Shown piece by piece: positions 35,928 through 63,271 of a stretch of DNA of 64,000 bases; position 1 is the stretch's first letter, and the number at the start of each line of letters is the position of its first letter. The position numbers and the translations under genes were made by a program. Under the pieces are notes generated by a model. That model did no database searches. It saw nothing but the letters and a program-made list of their open reading frames with translations, and was not told the DNA's origin. Location: the NCBI GenBank assembly GCA_963978895.1, contig OZ022239.1, forward strand, positions 14,673,566 through 14,737,565, written 5' to 3'. Source of the stretch: Erpobdella octoculata. Its lineage: Eukaryota > Annelida > Clitellata > Hirudinida > Erpobdellidae.

Positions 35928-37345
35928 TTGTACAACCTGAGAGATGAACTTTCGGTACACGAAGGATGTTTGTTCTACAATGCACGAATTATCATACCAA
36001 ACAGTCTAAAAAGTAGAATACTACAAACTATTCACATCGGACACCCAGGAATATCACGCATGAAAGCTTTGGCTCGGGAATGCGTGTATTGGACAGGAAT
36101 TGACAGGGATGTGGAAAATTTCGTACGTAACTGTTACCCATGTCAAACTGCGTTGAAATCACCAGAGAAACACCCTCTATGCTTGTGGCCAACACCATGG
36201 AGCCGAATCCATGTTGATTTCACCGGACCAATAAAAGAAAAAATGTATATGGTCGTAATCGATGCGTATTCAAAGTGGCAGGAAGTGATTGAAATGAAAT
36301 CAACAACAACTATAGCAACATTGCAAGAGCTTAGTTGCATTTTTGCTCAATTTGGGTATCCAGAAACGCTCGTCTCTGACAATGGTTCCCAATTCACATC
36401 CGCACTGTTTCAAGAATTTTGCAAGGAACACGGAATCAACAATATAAGATCACCTCCCTTCCATCCTCAATCTAATGGTCAGGCAGAGAGATTTGTTGAT
36501 ACGTTCAAACGTAGTCTAAAAAAGTTGGAGAAAGAAAAATCACCGACGGAAGCTCTGCAAACGTTTCTTTTGACATACAGAAACAGTCCATGTCCATTAT
36601 CTGCAGCAGAACAGTCACCAGCCCAGTCATTTTTGGGAAGAAAGCTTCATTCAGTTCTGGATCTGCTCAAACCAAAAAGAGTACAATTCACACTTCCAAA
36701 CCTTAAAATGGAAGAACAGTTCAACCGGCATCATGGCGCTAGACCACGAAAATTTGAAATAGATGATTTTGTTTATGCTAGAGACTATCGTCCCGGACCA
36801 ACGATCTGGACATGTGGTCAAATAAAACAACGGAAGGGACGCGTACTTTATGATGTGATTGTAGAAGGAAAATTATGGAGAAGACACGTCAACCAACTAC
36901 GTCCACGCAGCGCTGGAGAACAAATAGTGACGGAAACTTTTTGTCTCCAAGAAGTCATTTCACACAACAACAGTCCACCGAAACGATCTTTCGTTACAAA
37001 CAACGACAGAGATACACACCGGAGTCTTCACAACCGATGTCGAAATCTTCTCATACGCCATCGACTGGCGCATCTTCCTTCATGGAACCGAGAACCAGTA
37101 GTAATTCTTCTTTGTCAGAATCTCCAAGAACAGGAGGACCATGTTGTTGTAGTCCTGTGAATAATTTATTTACCCAAGGGACAACAGGAAAACATTCTTC
37201 TTTGGAGAGACGACTGACACAATCATCATCTCATTCGCCACAGACATTATATGCATCGCCTACCGATCGTCCGGTGACTCCGGTGAGATTTCGACGACCA
37301 CCGGCACGTCTGATTATAAATCCAAGAGCTCAGTCATATACCTGA
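35928..37345 (+). pseudogene. Gypsy element B integrase
   Basis: The open frame of 410 codons carries the zinc-binding domain (HIGHPGISRMKALARECVYW and CYPCQ), the DDE core (VDFTGPI, VSDNGSQFTS, HPQSNGQAERFV) and a C-terminal domain (RPRKFEIDDFVYARDYRPG). An overlapping frame extends the C-terminal part to 37345. A polypurine tract AAGAGGGAGG precedes the 3' LTR. The enzyme looks intact, but the element lacks RT and most of Gag, so it cannot act alone. Confidence 0.88.
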
Positions 37346-37378
37346 TGGGCATCTGCGTACTCCTTTTTAAGAGGGAGG

Positions 37379-37634
37379 TGTTAGGAACCCGAACAATTAC
37401 TAATAATTAGAATTTAGGCTACAGGTGCGACGGCTTATAAAGGAGAGTTGTACAGGCAGTTCACCGTTCTACACAGAGTGGCTTCTAGTGAACTCTACTG
37501 AGAAATAGTCGTTGTATAATTGAATAGTTTAAGTTAAGAGAACTTGTTTTATGTTTTATTTTATATTTGGTTTTCTAATAAATAGTTATAACGAATTAAC
37601 TCGTAGTAACTTATACAATAGAAACGATATAACA
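37379..37634 (+). mobile_element. Gypsy element B, 3' LTR
   Basis: 256 bp from TGTTAGGAACCC to GATATAACA, directly after the polypurine tract. It is the partner of 34349-34605. Confidence 0.92.
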
Positions 37635-37993
37635 CCCGCGTTTTACTCTCTCGCTCCCGTCTCCTTCTCCGCTTGCTCTCACGCTCCCGGCCGCCTTCCC
37701 GTTTCAGGGCGCTTTCCCGCTCCCGATCGTTTTCCCGTTTCCTATTCCGCTCCGCTTGCTCTCCAGTTCTCGTTCGCTCTTGGTCGTTTTTCCGTTCCCG
37801 TTCATTCTCTAGTTCCCGTTGCCGCTCGATCTCCCGCTCCGCTCATTTTGTGACCAATGTTTTTTTTATTTTTTTACAAAAACCTTCTTCCATTGACTCT
37901 CAAGGTAGTGTGAAAATTTTATTACGATCGGATGAATGGTGCAGCAATGTATATGTACGTTACATACACACACACACACACACAGAGAAAGCC

Positions 37994-38073
<80 letters not shown>

Positions 38074-38080
38074 TTAAAAT
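37635..38080 (+). repeat. Dispersed CTAGCGG repeat remainder plus (TA)n
   Basis: Pyrimidine-rich CGCTCCCG units, GCTCATTTTGTGACC, CATTGACTCTCAAGGTAGTG and ATTACGATCGGATGAATGG, then a short (CA)n (37967-37984) and about 37 TA units (37996-38070). Its head, CTAGCGGGGTACCCG, lies at 34334-34348, so the 3.3-kb Gypsy element split one repeat copy. Confidence 0.8.
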
Positions 38081-38680
38081 TACGATGAACTTTGTATACA
38101 TTTTTTGGATAAATAAGTTCATTAATAATTTTGTTTTTTATTTATTTGTTTGTTGGTTTGTTTATTCATTTATTTATCAATTACAATGAAAAAATTGTTT
38201 TACCGTTCGTATACATTCCAAAACAAATGAAAAGAAATAGATTAAAATATTAATTTTTTTTATTTTGAATTAATTCAAGTAAGGTAAATATTTTTGATTT
38301 ATTTAATTATATAAAAACCTATAACAAAATGTATTTATATAATTATTTATTATATATATAAAAAAATTGCCATAGATAGCAGATCGTCACACAGAAACGT
38401 CTTACACAGACATGGGCTATTATATATATATTAGTGGTTTTGCCCGTCCCAAGGACTGATGTTTTAAAATTACGATGAACTTTGGATACATTTTTTGGAT
38501 ATATATATGTTTATTAATTATTTTGTTATTTATTTATTTCCTTTTTTTATTGTTTATTTATAATATTACAATGAAAACATTGTTTTATCGTTCATATGCA
38601 TTCCAAAACAAATGAAAAGAAGAAAAGAAATTAAAATATTAATGATTTTTTATATTTTGAATTACCCTAGTTTCCCATGA
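38071..38680. repeat. Direct duplication, about 200 bp
   Basis: TTTTAAAATTACGATGAACT followed by a TTTTTTGGATA segment and a T-rich stretch ending in CATTCCAAAACAAATGAAAAG is found at about 38072-38240 and 38461-38625. I see no coding content. Confidence 0.7.
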
Positions 38681-38966
38681 CATCTGTATGAAACACTGTG
38701 CGTGCCCCACATGCATTTATTTCTTACGGGTTGTTCTGATTTGATTGTTCCATTTTTGCCATATTTTATCATCTTTTGTTTTGCAAAGTAAATCAAATCA
38801 ATTAAACATCAACTGCTCATGGTTGATCTGAACCTTGACCACACATTAGAAAACATTTAAATCCAATAATAATAATTATAACTAGATTCAGTTTGTATTA
38901 TTTTGTTTTTAATTAGTTTAATTACATTATAAAAATAATCATTTCTTAATATGAACAATTAAAATG

Positions 38967-40245
38967 TTAATATTTCAATAATCCAGAAGCTGGAGCAGAA
39001 ACTTTGATAAGAGATTGTATCTCCTTGAACTTTGGGTGATCCTTACCACCCACAAGCTGCATGAGCACTGCTTCACTGGTGGTCACAATGGCACCTCCAT
39101 GTAGAAATCTCTGAGTTACAAATTTATAATAATTACAGATATGAATGGAGATTAGACATGACTGAAACTCTTTTAATACAAAAAATAAAAATATAGAGTG
39201 CATTTGCAGCACTTAATTGTTCTTATAAATATCTCCATTTATAATAAACAACAAAATAATAAAAAAGCTTACCTTGAAAATTAAATAGATTAGAACTACC
39301 AACAAACCTGGAGAGCAAATTTGCGATCAACTTCACTTCTCGAAGAAGTGGCGTCTGATATCACATGGACTTCAACACCCATTTCTAACAAGTCAATAAC
39401 TGTTTGCTGGATGCAAATATGTGTCTGCAAGCACCGACAAAAAATGTAAAATTACGTTCTAATTAATTAACATTTAAAAAAAATTCATCTCACTTCAACA
39501 CCAAAAAGTATGATATGTTTGATCATCAACTCCTTTATCAAATGTTGAATTTCAGGTAAGCACATAGTAAATTGCGTCTTCTCGAAAAACTTCTTAGCAT
39601 GGCTCACATCCAACTCTGACACTGTCTTTCCAAGTCCTTTTGGATACTGATAAAATATTAATTTTATTAGGTTTATTTTTAGCTAAATCATCAATGCCTA
39701 AAAATGTCTAAAAAACGTTTTTTTAAACATGACATGATCACTAAAAATTATCATTTATAATTTTACCAGCCTGTTCAGAAACTATAAGTGGGATGTCTAA
39801 AATCTTGGATGCTTCAGTCTGAAAAGTATAAAAGAGTAAAGATTACTTATTAGTACCTAGTTACTAGTTACACTAAAGTCACTAAACTAGGTCCTAGGAC
39901 CTAGGTCCTAGCTCCTAGCTAGTAGTAGTAGTATCTGTTACAGTTACAGTTACAGTTACACTTACAGCACTTACACTACCTACACAAATTCAGAAACTAA
40001 ATTAAATTAGCTAAGTCACGGGCGTGATTTATTTCAAAAGTTAAATCCAAAAACTTGAAAACAATTTTTTTGCTTAAATATAAAAAAACTGAATACGTCG
40101 AAAGAAAAGTACGTGCAAGTCTTTTGGACACAAAGACGATATCATCGAAATGAGCAATGATAGGTTGAAATTTCTCCTGCATGTCGCACATAAAAAAAGC
40201 TACATTTCCAAATTTTAAATTTCCAAGCCTCAATCTACAAGACAT
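38967..40245 (-). CDS. Isochorismatase-domain protein, copy 2 (ISOC2-like)
   Basis: Exons (minus): 40245-40117, 39818-39771, 39646-39494, 39424-39308, 39110-38967. All introns are phase 0, at exactly the same codons as in the copy at 16533-24434. The product is 196 aa. The isochorismatase-like hydrolase triad is intact: D21 in [11 protein letters not shown]82 in EKTQFTM, C114 in [19 protein letters not shown] and the C-terminal [20 protein letters not shown] match animal ISOC proteins closely, so this looks like the conserved copy. Introns are short (69-298 bp). Donors of introns 1 and 2 read CTT/GCACGT and CAG/GCTGGT, so both would be GC-AG introns. Using the nearby GTs instead breaks the frame. 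A cytosolic or organelle hydrolase is expected; the substrate is unknown. The gene is divergent from the Ly6 gene at 40556. Confidence 0.9.
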
Positions 40246-40555
40246 TTCAAACGTTTGGCCTAAATAATCTTAAGACTGAGATTTAAGCAGAAACAATACG
40301 TGTTTAGATTTTAAAAGGTAATTTCAACTCAATTAATATTTAAGTTGATAATGTAGCTTAATTAAACTACTTATTTAGAAAAATTTATTATAATTTTTAA
40401 ACAAATTAAACAAAATATATTTGATCATTCAAATTTAGAAACAAAACTAAATTATTACAGCATAGCCAAATGACCAGGTAGAAACACAGGTAGATTGTTT
40501 ATATTCTTAAAACTTGTTTGATACAAATTGCGAAATCGTAAAATATAAATAGCAG
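40246..40555. promoter_or_regulatory. Shared divergent promoter region
   Basis: About 310 bp separate the start codons of the copy-2 isochorismatase gene (-) and the Ly6 gene (+). The stretch is AT-rich with TATA-like ATATAAAT at about 40542-40549, only a few bases from the Ly6 ATG and so not obviously a TATA box. No CpG-rich island is seen. Confidence 0.4.
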
Positions 40556-41483
40556 ATGAATCCATTAAACGTCAATCGTTTCTTTAGCATTTTTGTTTTT
40601 TTCGCATCTTTTCTATCTAGTTAGTTCAATTATTTTTAAGTTTATTAGTTTAACCTCAGCTTTACTATTTTAAAATAAGTATAATAAAACAAAAAAGCAT
40701 TTGCCAGGGAGACGTATATTTCCGTAATCAAATAATTTGTTAAATCTCAACTATAAATTTGTACATACAGCACTCAATGGACTTCAGTGTTTCAATTGTC
40801 GAGGAATAACTAACTATGATCCAAATGGTTGTTTCAACCCTAGTGCAGCCACGACCTATATTCAAGAGTGTGCAAAAAACGAAGTCTGTGAGGTTTGTGT
40901 TGCAACTAGTGTGGTAAATGGTTAATAGTAATAAGAAGTCAGTATGATTACTCACAATTGCTTGGTGTTGTTAATAGTAATAATTAGCCAGTATGGTTAA
41001 TAACAATTGAACAGTGTGGTTGATTATAATTAAACAATACGGTTCCATATAATTAATCTGTGTACTTATTTATTACTGTCTCGTTATAGATCAGGATTTT
41101 TTAAATGTTGATTCCAAAACATTTTGACTACAGATTTATTGTAATTAAATCCAAAATTTTAATTTAGCTGTCATAAAATTCGTCAGCTTAAATTTTTTTT
41201 ACTTTATTTCGATAACAAACATAAATTAAAAACTCAAAAATTTGTTTTCCCTCAGAAACGAGTGACACAGGTGGACCGCCTGCAGGATGTCATAGACAGA
41301 GGATGCTCACCCAACTGTGTGGGTGGTCAGTTTGTTTGGACAGATGAGTTCCAGGTTTACTGCTGCAATGATAAGTCAGTCTGCAACTCAGCACCAAAAA
41401 GCCTTGGTTTATTGCACAGTTTATTTTTGATTGTTGTACTCTTTGGAACAATTTATTTCTCATGCATCAACACAGGATTCTGA
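40556..41483 (+). CDS. Ly6/uPAR-domain GPI-anchored protein
   Basis: Three exons: 40556-40619 (donor GTTAGT), 40771-40913 (donor GTAAAT) and 41256-41483, with phases 1 and 0. The product is 144 aa. Exon 1 encodes a signal peptide (RFFSIFVFFASFLS). Cleavage is expected around S21-N24, just before LQCFNC. The mature part opens with the Ly6 signature LxCxxC (LQCFNC) and carries further cysteines in GCFNP, QECAKNEVCEVC, GCSPNC and the hallmark end YCCNDKSVCN. The hydrophobic tail (LLHSLFLIVVLFGTIYFSC) after a small-residue SAP segment looks like a GPI-attachment signal. The three-finger fold is therefore expected at the cell surface. The ligand is unknown. The exon plan (signal / finger 1 / rest) is typical of Ly6 genes. 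Confidence 0.88.
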
Positions 41484-42182
41484 CATTTTGAATACTTGTT
41501 TTGCCTTACAAATTTAATTTTCTTAAACTTTTTGTATAAATGTAGTAGAAAAAATGTTTTGTCCTAAACGTATTTAGTATTTTTACCCTCATGAGAATGA
41601 TGACAAATAAAAAACACTAGTTAGTAGTAATGTGGAAGATTCTATGTATAATAAATTGAAGCAAAATGTAACAGATGAACTCACAAATCAGTTTGCTACC
41701 ATGTTGACACTGGTAGATTTGGGAATTCAGTGTTGCAAGCCTCCCTTTTTATATTTTAAATTTGTTGCAGACATAAAAAAAATTTGGTTTCTAGAACAAG
41801 AAATGTAAATAATCTCAAAACAATTTTTTAGCCACAGATCACCTCATCGAAAAATGTGGTACTGTGGACGACTCTGATGGACTAATCGGATGCCACAAAA
41901 TTGGACTTCCGAAAGGCCATGACTGATATGGGCTTTCTTATTTCTAAACAAGTCTTATTAAGCTAGTCACTGACATGCAAATGATATAGAACATCTTAAA
42001 TTAATATTTGAAAACATCACAGGTTGCAAAACAACAAAACTGAATCTAGAATTAAAATTATACAATCATATGGACAAATTGCATGCAAAGTAAACTTTAA
42101 TTCTAATAATTTTCATTAGAATATAACAAAGACTTTAATTTTATATATTAAATAAAATTGTACAAAAACAAATTGATATTAA

Positions 42183-42510
42183 ATAAGGAGCTGTCCATAA
42201 ATGACGTAACACATTCCTACCTAATTTTTGAAAACCCACCCAACCACATAATACCAGACCAACCATTCTTATTTAAATGGCATCAAGAAGTTTTTCTTTT
42301 TCCATAAATAAAAAAGTAAAAAAGTGTTATGTCCTAGTATTACATTGTGGAAGCTAATCTAATTGTAAAATAAATTAAAACAAAAACAATAGTAAACATT
42401 ACTACAATCTTTTCTTAATCGGTCTTTCTCAACACTCTTTGTTGTCATCATCAAATAATTTCACACACACCCTCCAATGTGTGTGACATCATTTATGGGC
42501 AGCCCCTTAA
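42183..42510. mobile_element. MITE with GG(A/G)GCTGTCCATAAATGACG termini
   Basis: The left end reads AAGGAGCTGTCCATAAATGA (from about 42185). The reverse complement of the right end reads AAGGGGCTGCCCATAAATGA. The right flank is TTAA-like (CCCCTTAAG) and the left is ATAAGG, so a TTAA-type target is possible but not proven. It is non-coding. Confidence 0.75.
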
Positions 42511-43466
42511 GAACATGAATAGTAAGAAAGTTGAATCCGTCACCACAGGTGGGCATTAATCTCAGCATCTACTAAAACTGCATACAAAATAATGGTAAAG
42601 ACGCTATTAATAATTGAATACAAGTGGTTAGTTAGTTCTTTATATATTTTAATAAAATAAAAGAAATAAGACTACATTAAAGCTTATATCAAAGCTGTCC
42701 AAATGCAGGCCCCATGTGAACTTATTACCCAGTAGATGAAAAAAACATTTATAGGATCCAGGCCTTTTAAAAATTATGCAATTTTTCACTTGATGAAAGC
42801 CAAGAATCAAATACAAGATCAAATTTTTTGTTATAATTTCTTGTATATTTATAAAGGTTAGGTATGCACAATCATCATGCATGAGTTACACCCAAAACAC
42901 CGGACCATATATATATTCTATTTATATGCACTGGACCAAACAAAAGAATACCAGTATATAGAAGTTTTCAAATTCAACTCGAGGTAAATGTTTTTACTTT
43001 TTGTTTGAACAGTAAAGATTTTGAAATTTTTTTTAAATATTATTACCAGTTCCTGCAAGTTATATCAAAGTAATCAATAAACTTGATCATTTCAATTAAA
43101 ATATAAGCTATAACATTTAATAAAAAATGTGCCATTTGCAATGAGATCTTTTTTAAGCTTCTAAAAATGAAAAAGTAAAATTTCTAAAGTGAAACATACC
43201 AAAATTTAATAATTATGGATGATTTGCTTTATATTCAAGTAAACTCCCTATTTCTTAAGGCTGGACAGCCCTGATCAATATTATATTACAAACTGTTTAT
43301 TAATTATTCATTAATACAAATAACTGTAAATAATTAACGATTAAAATTGTTTTATTATAAAAACTTTAAATAACTGAATGAGCACTTTCAAGTTAAAAAT
43401 AGAATAAAAACAAATCTGACAAACAAATACGTCAACAACAAATTTACATAAAGTGCTTAGCATGAA

Positions 43467-60361
<16,895 letters not shown>

Positions 60362-60849
60362 CTTTGATAGGTTTTGCCTTTGCCGATGTTTACAATCACT
60401 AGCACTAGACAGTTGATTAGTAAGATTAGTTGCGTATATCCCACAACATACAACATTCAACGGCTACGGTCAGGGAAAACCTTTCTCTAAACCCCCAAGT
60501 TTATTTTTGTAGCCAAAAACTCTTAGGTCAAATTTGTAAATTCTTCCTTTACTATTCACATCACAGACATAATTTTGCATCAAAGTATGACAAGGAAACA
60601 AAAACAAACATTTATTGTTCTACGTTTCTTTATTTTTAAAATCTTTGCTTACCGCTCCCTTATAACTTTTAATTAATCCTCTCGCTTTATGAGTTTTTCA
60701 GTTTTTCAGTTTTTCATAAAATATACATGGTTTGTATAGTATGTATATAATTAAAACACCAATGAAACAATACAATACAACTGTCATTTATCAGCACGCT
60801 TAAATCAAAACTAGTTTTGCTCTATGGTGAGAATATTAATAGCTATTTT

Positions 60850-60979
60850 TATAATGCAAACGGAAAAGGTAAGGTTTGGGTGCAAATTCAAAGAAGTCGG
60901 AACTGTTCTCGCTCCCCGAATCTGCGCTGGCAGACTATTTCAAGCAGTTGGACCGGCAACAGCAAAAGCACGTTGGCCA
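60850..60979 (-). pseudogene. LINE C-terminal fragment split by a hAT element
   Basis: On the minus strand the stretch reads RAFAVAGPTAWNSLPAQIRG, the WNSLP-type motif at the C-terminus of CR1/L2/Jockey-like ORF2 proteins. The other side of the break continues at 62021. The split fits the target duplication at 60972-60979 and 62013-62020. Confidence 0.65.
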
Positions 60980-62012
60980 CAGAGGCGTGGATTGGGGGGG
61001 GGCTGAGGGGGGCCATGGCCCCCCTCAAGATTTTTTCCACTAAATAGAAAAAATATCTTTTCTAGCTAACCCATGAACGAGTATTTAGATTAGTTGATAA
61101 AAAACAGTATTTATCATACTTTTTGAATTAGATTACTTATAATCTACAGCTAATATTTTTCTATCTTTTAGTGCTTAGTTTCTCGCGCCTCTTACTTTTT
61201 TCATACTTCTCCATATCTTTTTCTTCTTCTCTGGCTTCCTCTTAGATATAGGGTGATTTTTAAAATTTATGTTAAGCATTCTTTTGCTGAACGTTCTTTT
61301 TCCTACTCTGGCCCCTTTTTCTGGAACTCTCTTCCTACTTCTATTACTAAATCTATTTCTCTCACTGTTTTCCGTCGGGGCTTAAAACATATCTGTTTAA
61401 TACGTTCGTGTCCGAGCGCTATTGAACGCCAAGGAAATAGCGCTATAGAAATTTAATCGATTGATTGCTTGCTTTCGGTCCATCCGATCGAACTCGTATG
61501 AAATTTAGAACCTTGTATCTGTTCTAGCTTGAGGAACAATTAACATATTTTTATCCTACCCGGTTGCTTTAGCTCTCTCACCAAGATTTTTCTAATTCAT
61601 TTTAAATTATTTTTATTAGCTCACACACGATTGAGAATTTAGATTAGTTGATGAAAACAGTATTTATCATACTTGCTGATTAATATCCAGTTACTTAAAT
61701 CTCTGCTAGTATTTTTCAATCTTTTAGTACCCTCAGTCTATTTTATATTGATGACTCAGTGGACAATTTTGTAAAAATGAAAGAACATCGATACCCTTTG
61801 TTACATTCATAATTTAAACTCTTTTTGTCTGCATTCAATATTAAATCAAAGTTAACTTTTTTGAACTGTTTTTTTAAACTAATAGGCTGATTTACATAAA
61901 AATACAACATACAAATGTATATTGGGATGGTCATTTTTGTTTGAAGATTCTCTGGGTTTAAGTTAAAAAAATCTTCGCCCCCCCTCAACATTTTGCTGAA
62001 TCCACGCCTCTG
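60980..62012. mobile_element. Non-autonomous hAT element, 1,033 bp, perfect TSD
   Basis: The termini are CAGAGGCGTGGATT and AATCCACGCCTCTG, inverse of each other. Exact 8-bp flanks GTTGGCCA (60972-60979 and 62013-62020) prove a hAT-type insertion. Subterminal G/C runs (GGGGGGCCATGGCCCCCC at 61009-61026, CCCCCCCTC near the right end) are present. The interior has two imperfect direct repeats (TTTAGATTAGTTGAT-AAA at about 61087 and 61638, followed by GTATTTATCATACTT) and a captured LINE fragment. No transposase is encoded. Confidence 0.93.
61253..61456 (+). pseudogene. LINE ORF2 C-terminal fragment captured in hAT element
   Basis: The plus strand reads SFAERSFSYSGPFFWNSLPT, then SLTVFRRGLKHICLI and ERQGNSAIEI. 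WNSLP and a Phe-Arg-Arg-Leu-Lys tail characterise the end of CR1/L2-like ORF2. It lies wholly between the hAT termini. Confidence 0.65.
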
Positions 62013-62054
62013 GTTGGCCATAGCTTCGGCTGCCTCTGAGGATGACTTTTGTGT

Positions 62055-62268
62055 TGTTAGAAACGATACACAAATGTAGATAATTGCTTTAAGCTAACAC
62101 AAGTTTCATTGTAATGGTAAAATTAGACAGTCTTTGAAGTTTCTTAAAAGCGGACAAAGATCATAAATAACAAAGATATGTTATCTGTAGTTGAATGGAT
62201 AACATAGAAATGTTATCTGTAGTTGAATGGATAACATAGAAATGTTATTTATGGTTCAATACATAACA
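62055..62268 (-). mobile_element. Gypsy element E, 3' LTR
   Basis: It starts TGTTATGTATTG after the polypurine tract AGGGGGGAGGAA and ends TTTCTAACA, 214 bp. The first part contains three tandem units of ATAACATTTCTATGTTATCC-like sequence (about 62160-62265). Confidence 0.75.
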
Positions 62269-62393
62269 TTCCTCCCCCCTAGTGTTCATAATCCTTTAAA
62301 TAGGAAGGGGGCTTGATGATTCGCTTCGGTCTAATCTCTGGTTCTTTTGGTAGGTTCGCCTCATGTGGAACATCTGCGACTGCTGCTGGAATA

Positions 62394-63255
62394 TCATCTG
62401 GTAAAATCTGGTTCCTTTGGTAGGGCTACCTCAGGTTGAACATCTGATGAATTTTCCTGGTGCTGTACAGTGCGCTTCCGGATAAGATCTACATGTCGTC
62501 TCATTTGCTTACCCTCTGGAGTTTTCGCTGTGTATGAGACTGGTACTGTCGGCTCTTCTATGGTTGCAGGAATCAATTCAGACCTTGGGCCATAACTTCT
62601 GATGAAGACAGAGTCATTTGGCTGAAATTGTCTTATTTTGTCGGTTGCGATTTCTGCTATCTTCTTGTCCTGTTGCAACTGTCTGTCTCTGCAGTAGTCA
62701 GGATGCAAATGATCAAGACATGTTCTGAGTCTTCTGCCCATGAGTAATTCCGCTGGACTTGATCCTGTTGCTGTTGATGGAGTAATGTGCGAATTTAGCA
62801 AGAAAACTGACAATCTCGGATGCCAATTTCCTATGATGATCTTTTTTATGCTGTTCTTTGTCGTCTGGACTGTCCTCTCAGCTTGGCCGTTGGTAGGGAG
62901 ATACTAATATGGATTGTATTAGGTTTCTTTTGCAGAACTCTTGGAATTCATTGGACGTGAATTGTGGTCCGTTGTCGGACACAATGGAGTCTGGCAGTCC
63001 ATGCGTGGCAAACACTCCTCGGAGAACTGTTATAGTACTTTCAGCTGTTGTTGTTTTCATGTGTGCAACATCAATCCATTTGGAGTAGGCGTCCACAATA
63101 ATAAGAAGATTCTGGCTGTGGACTCTAGACCACGGTCGTCTAGGAATTTTCCATGGATGAGTGGGAGCGTGCGGTGGTGCGTGTTGATGTATCTGGCAGG
63201 TTTCACATGTAGAAACAAAGTTTTCAATGTTCTTATCTATGCCAGGCCACCACAC
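62394..63255 (-). pseudogene. Gypsy element E integrase, broken
   Basis: The frame 63255-62878 holds MWWPGIDKNIENFVSTCETC, then WSRVHSQNLLIIVDAYSKW. The usual VDFAGP block between WSRVH and LLIIVD is missing, so the first catalytic Asp is lost. VSDNGPQFTSNEF supplies the second. After a frameshift near 62885 the third motif (TNGQAERTVQTTK) is in another frame. The 62813-62394 frame covers the C-terminal part (SSPAELLMGRRLRTCLDHL, FQPNDSVFIRSYG). The enzyme is inactive. Confidence 0.85.
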
Positions 63256-63271
63256 ATGCTAAACTTTTCAT

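Noticed and set aside
38450..38480. Hammerhead ribozyme (CTGATG motif)
   Set aside because: No matching GAAA and stem arrangement; the other CTGATGA occurrences I checked are in coding or unstructured sequence.
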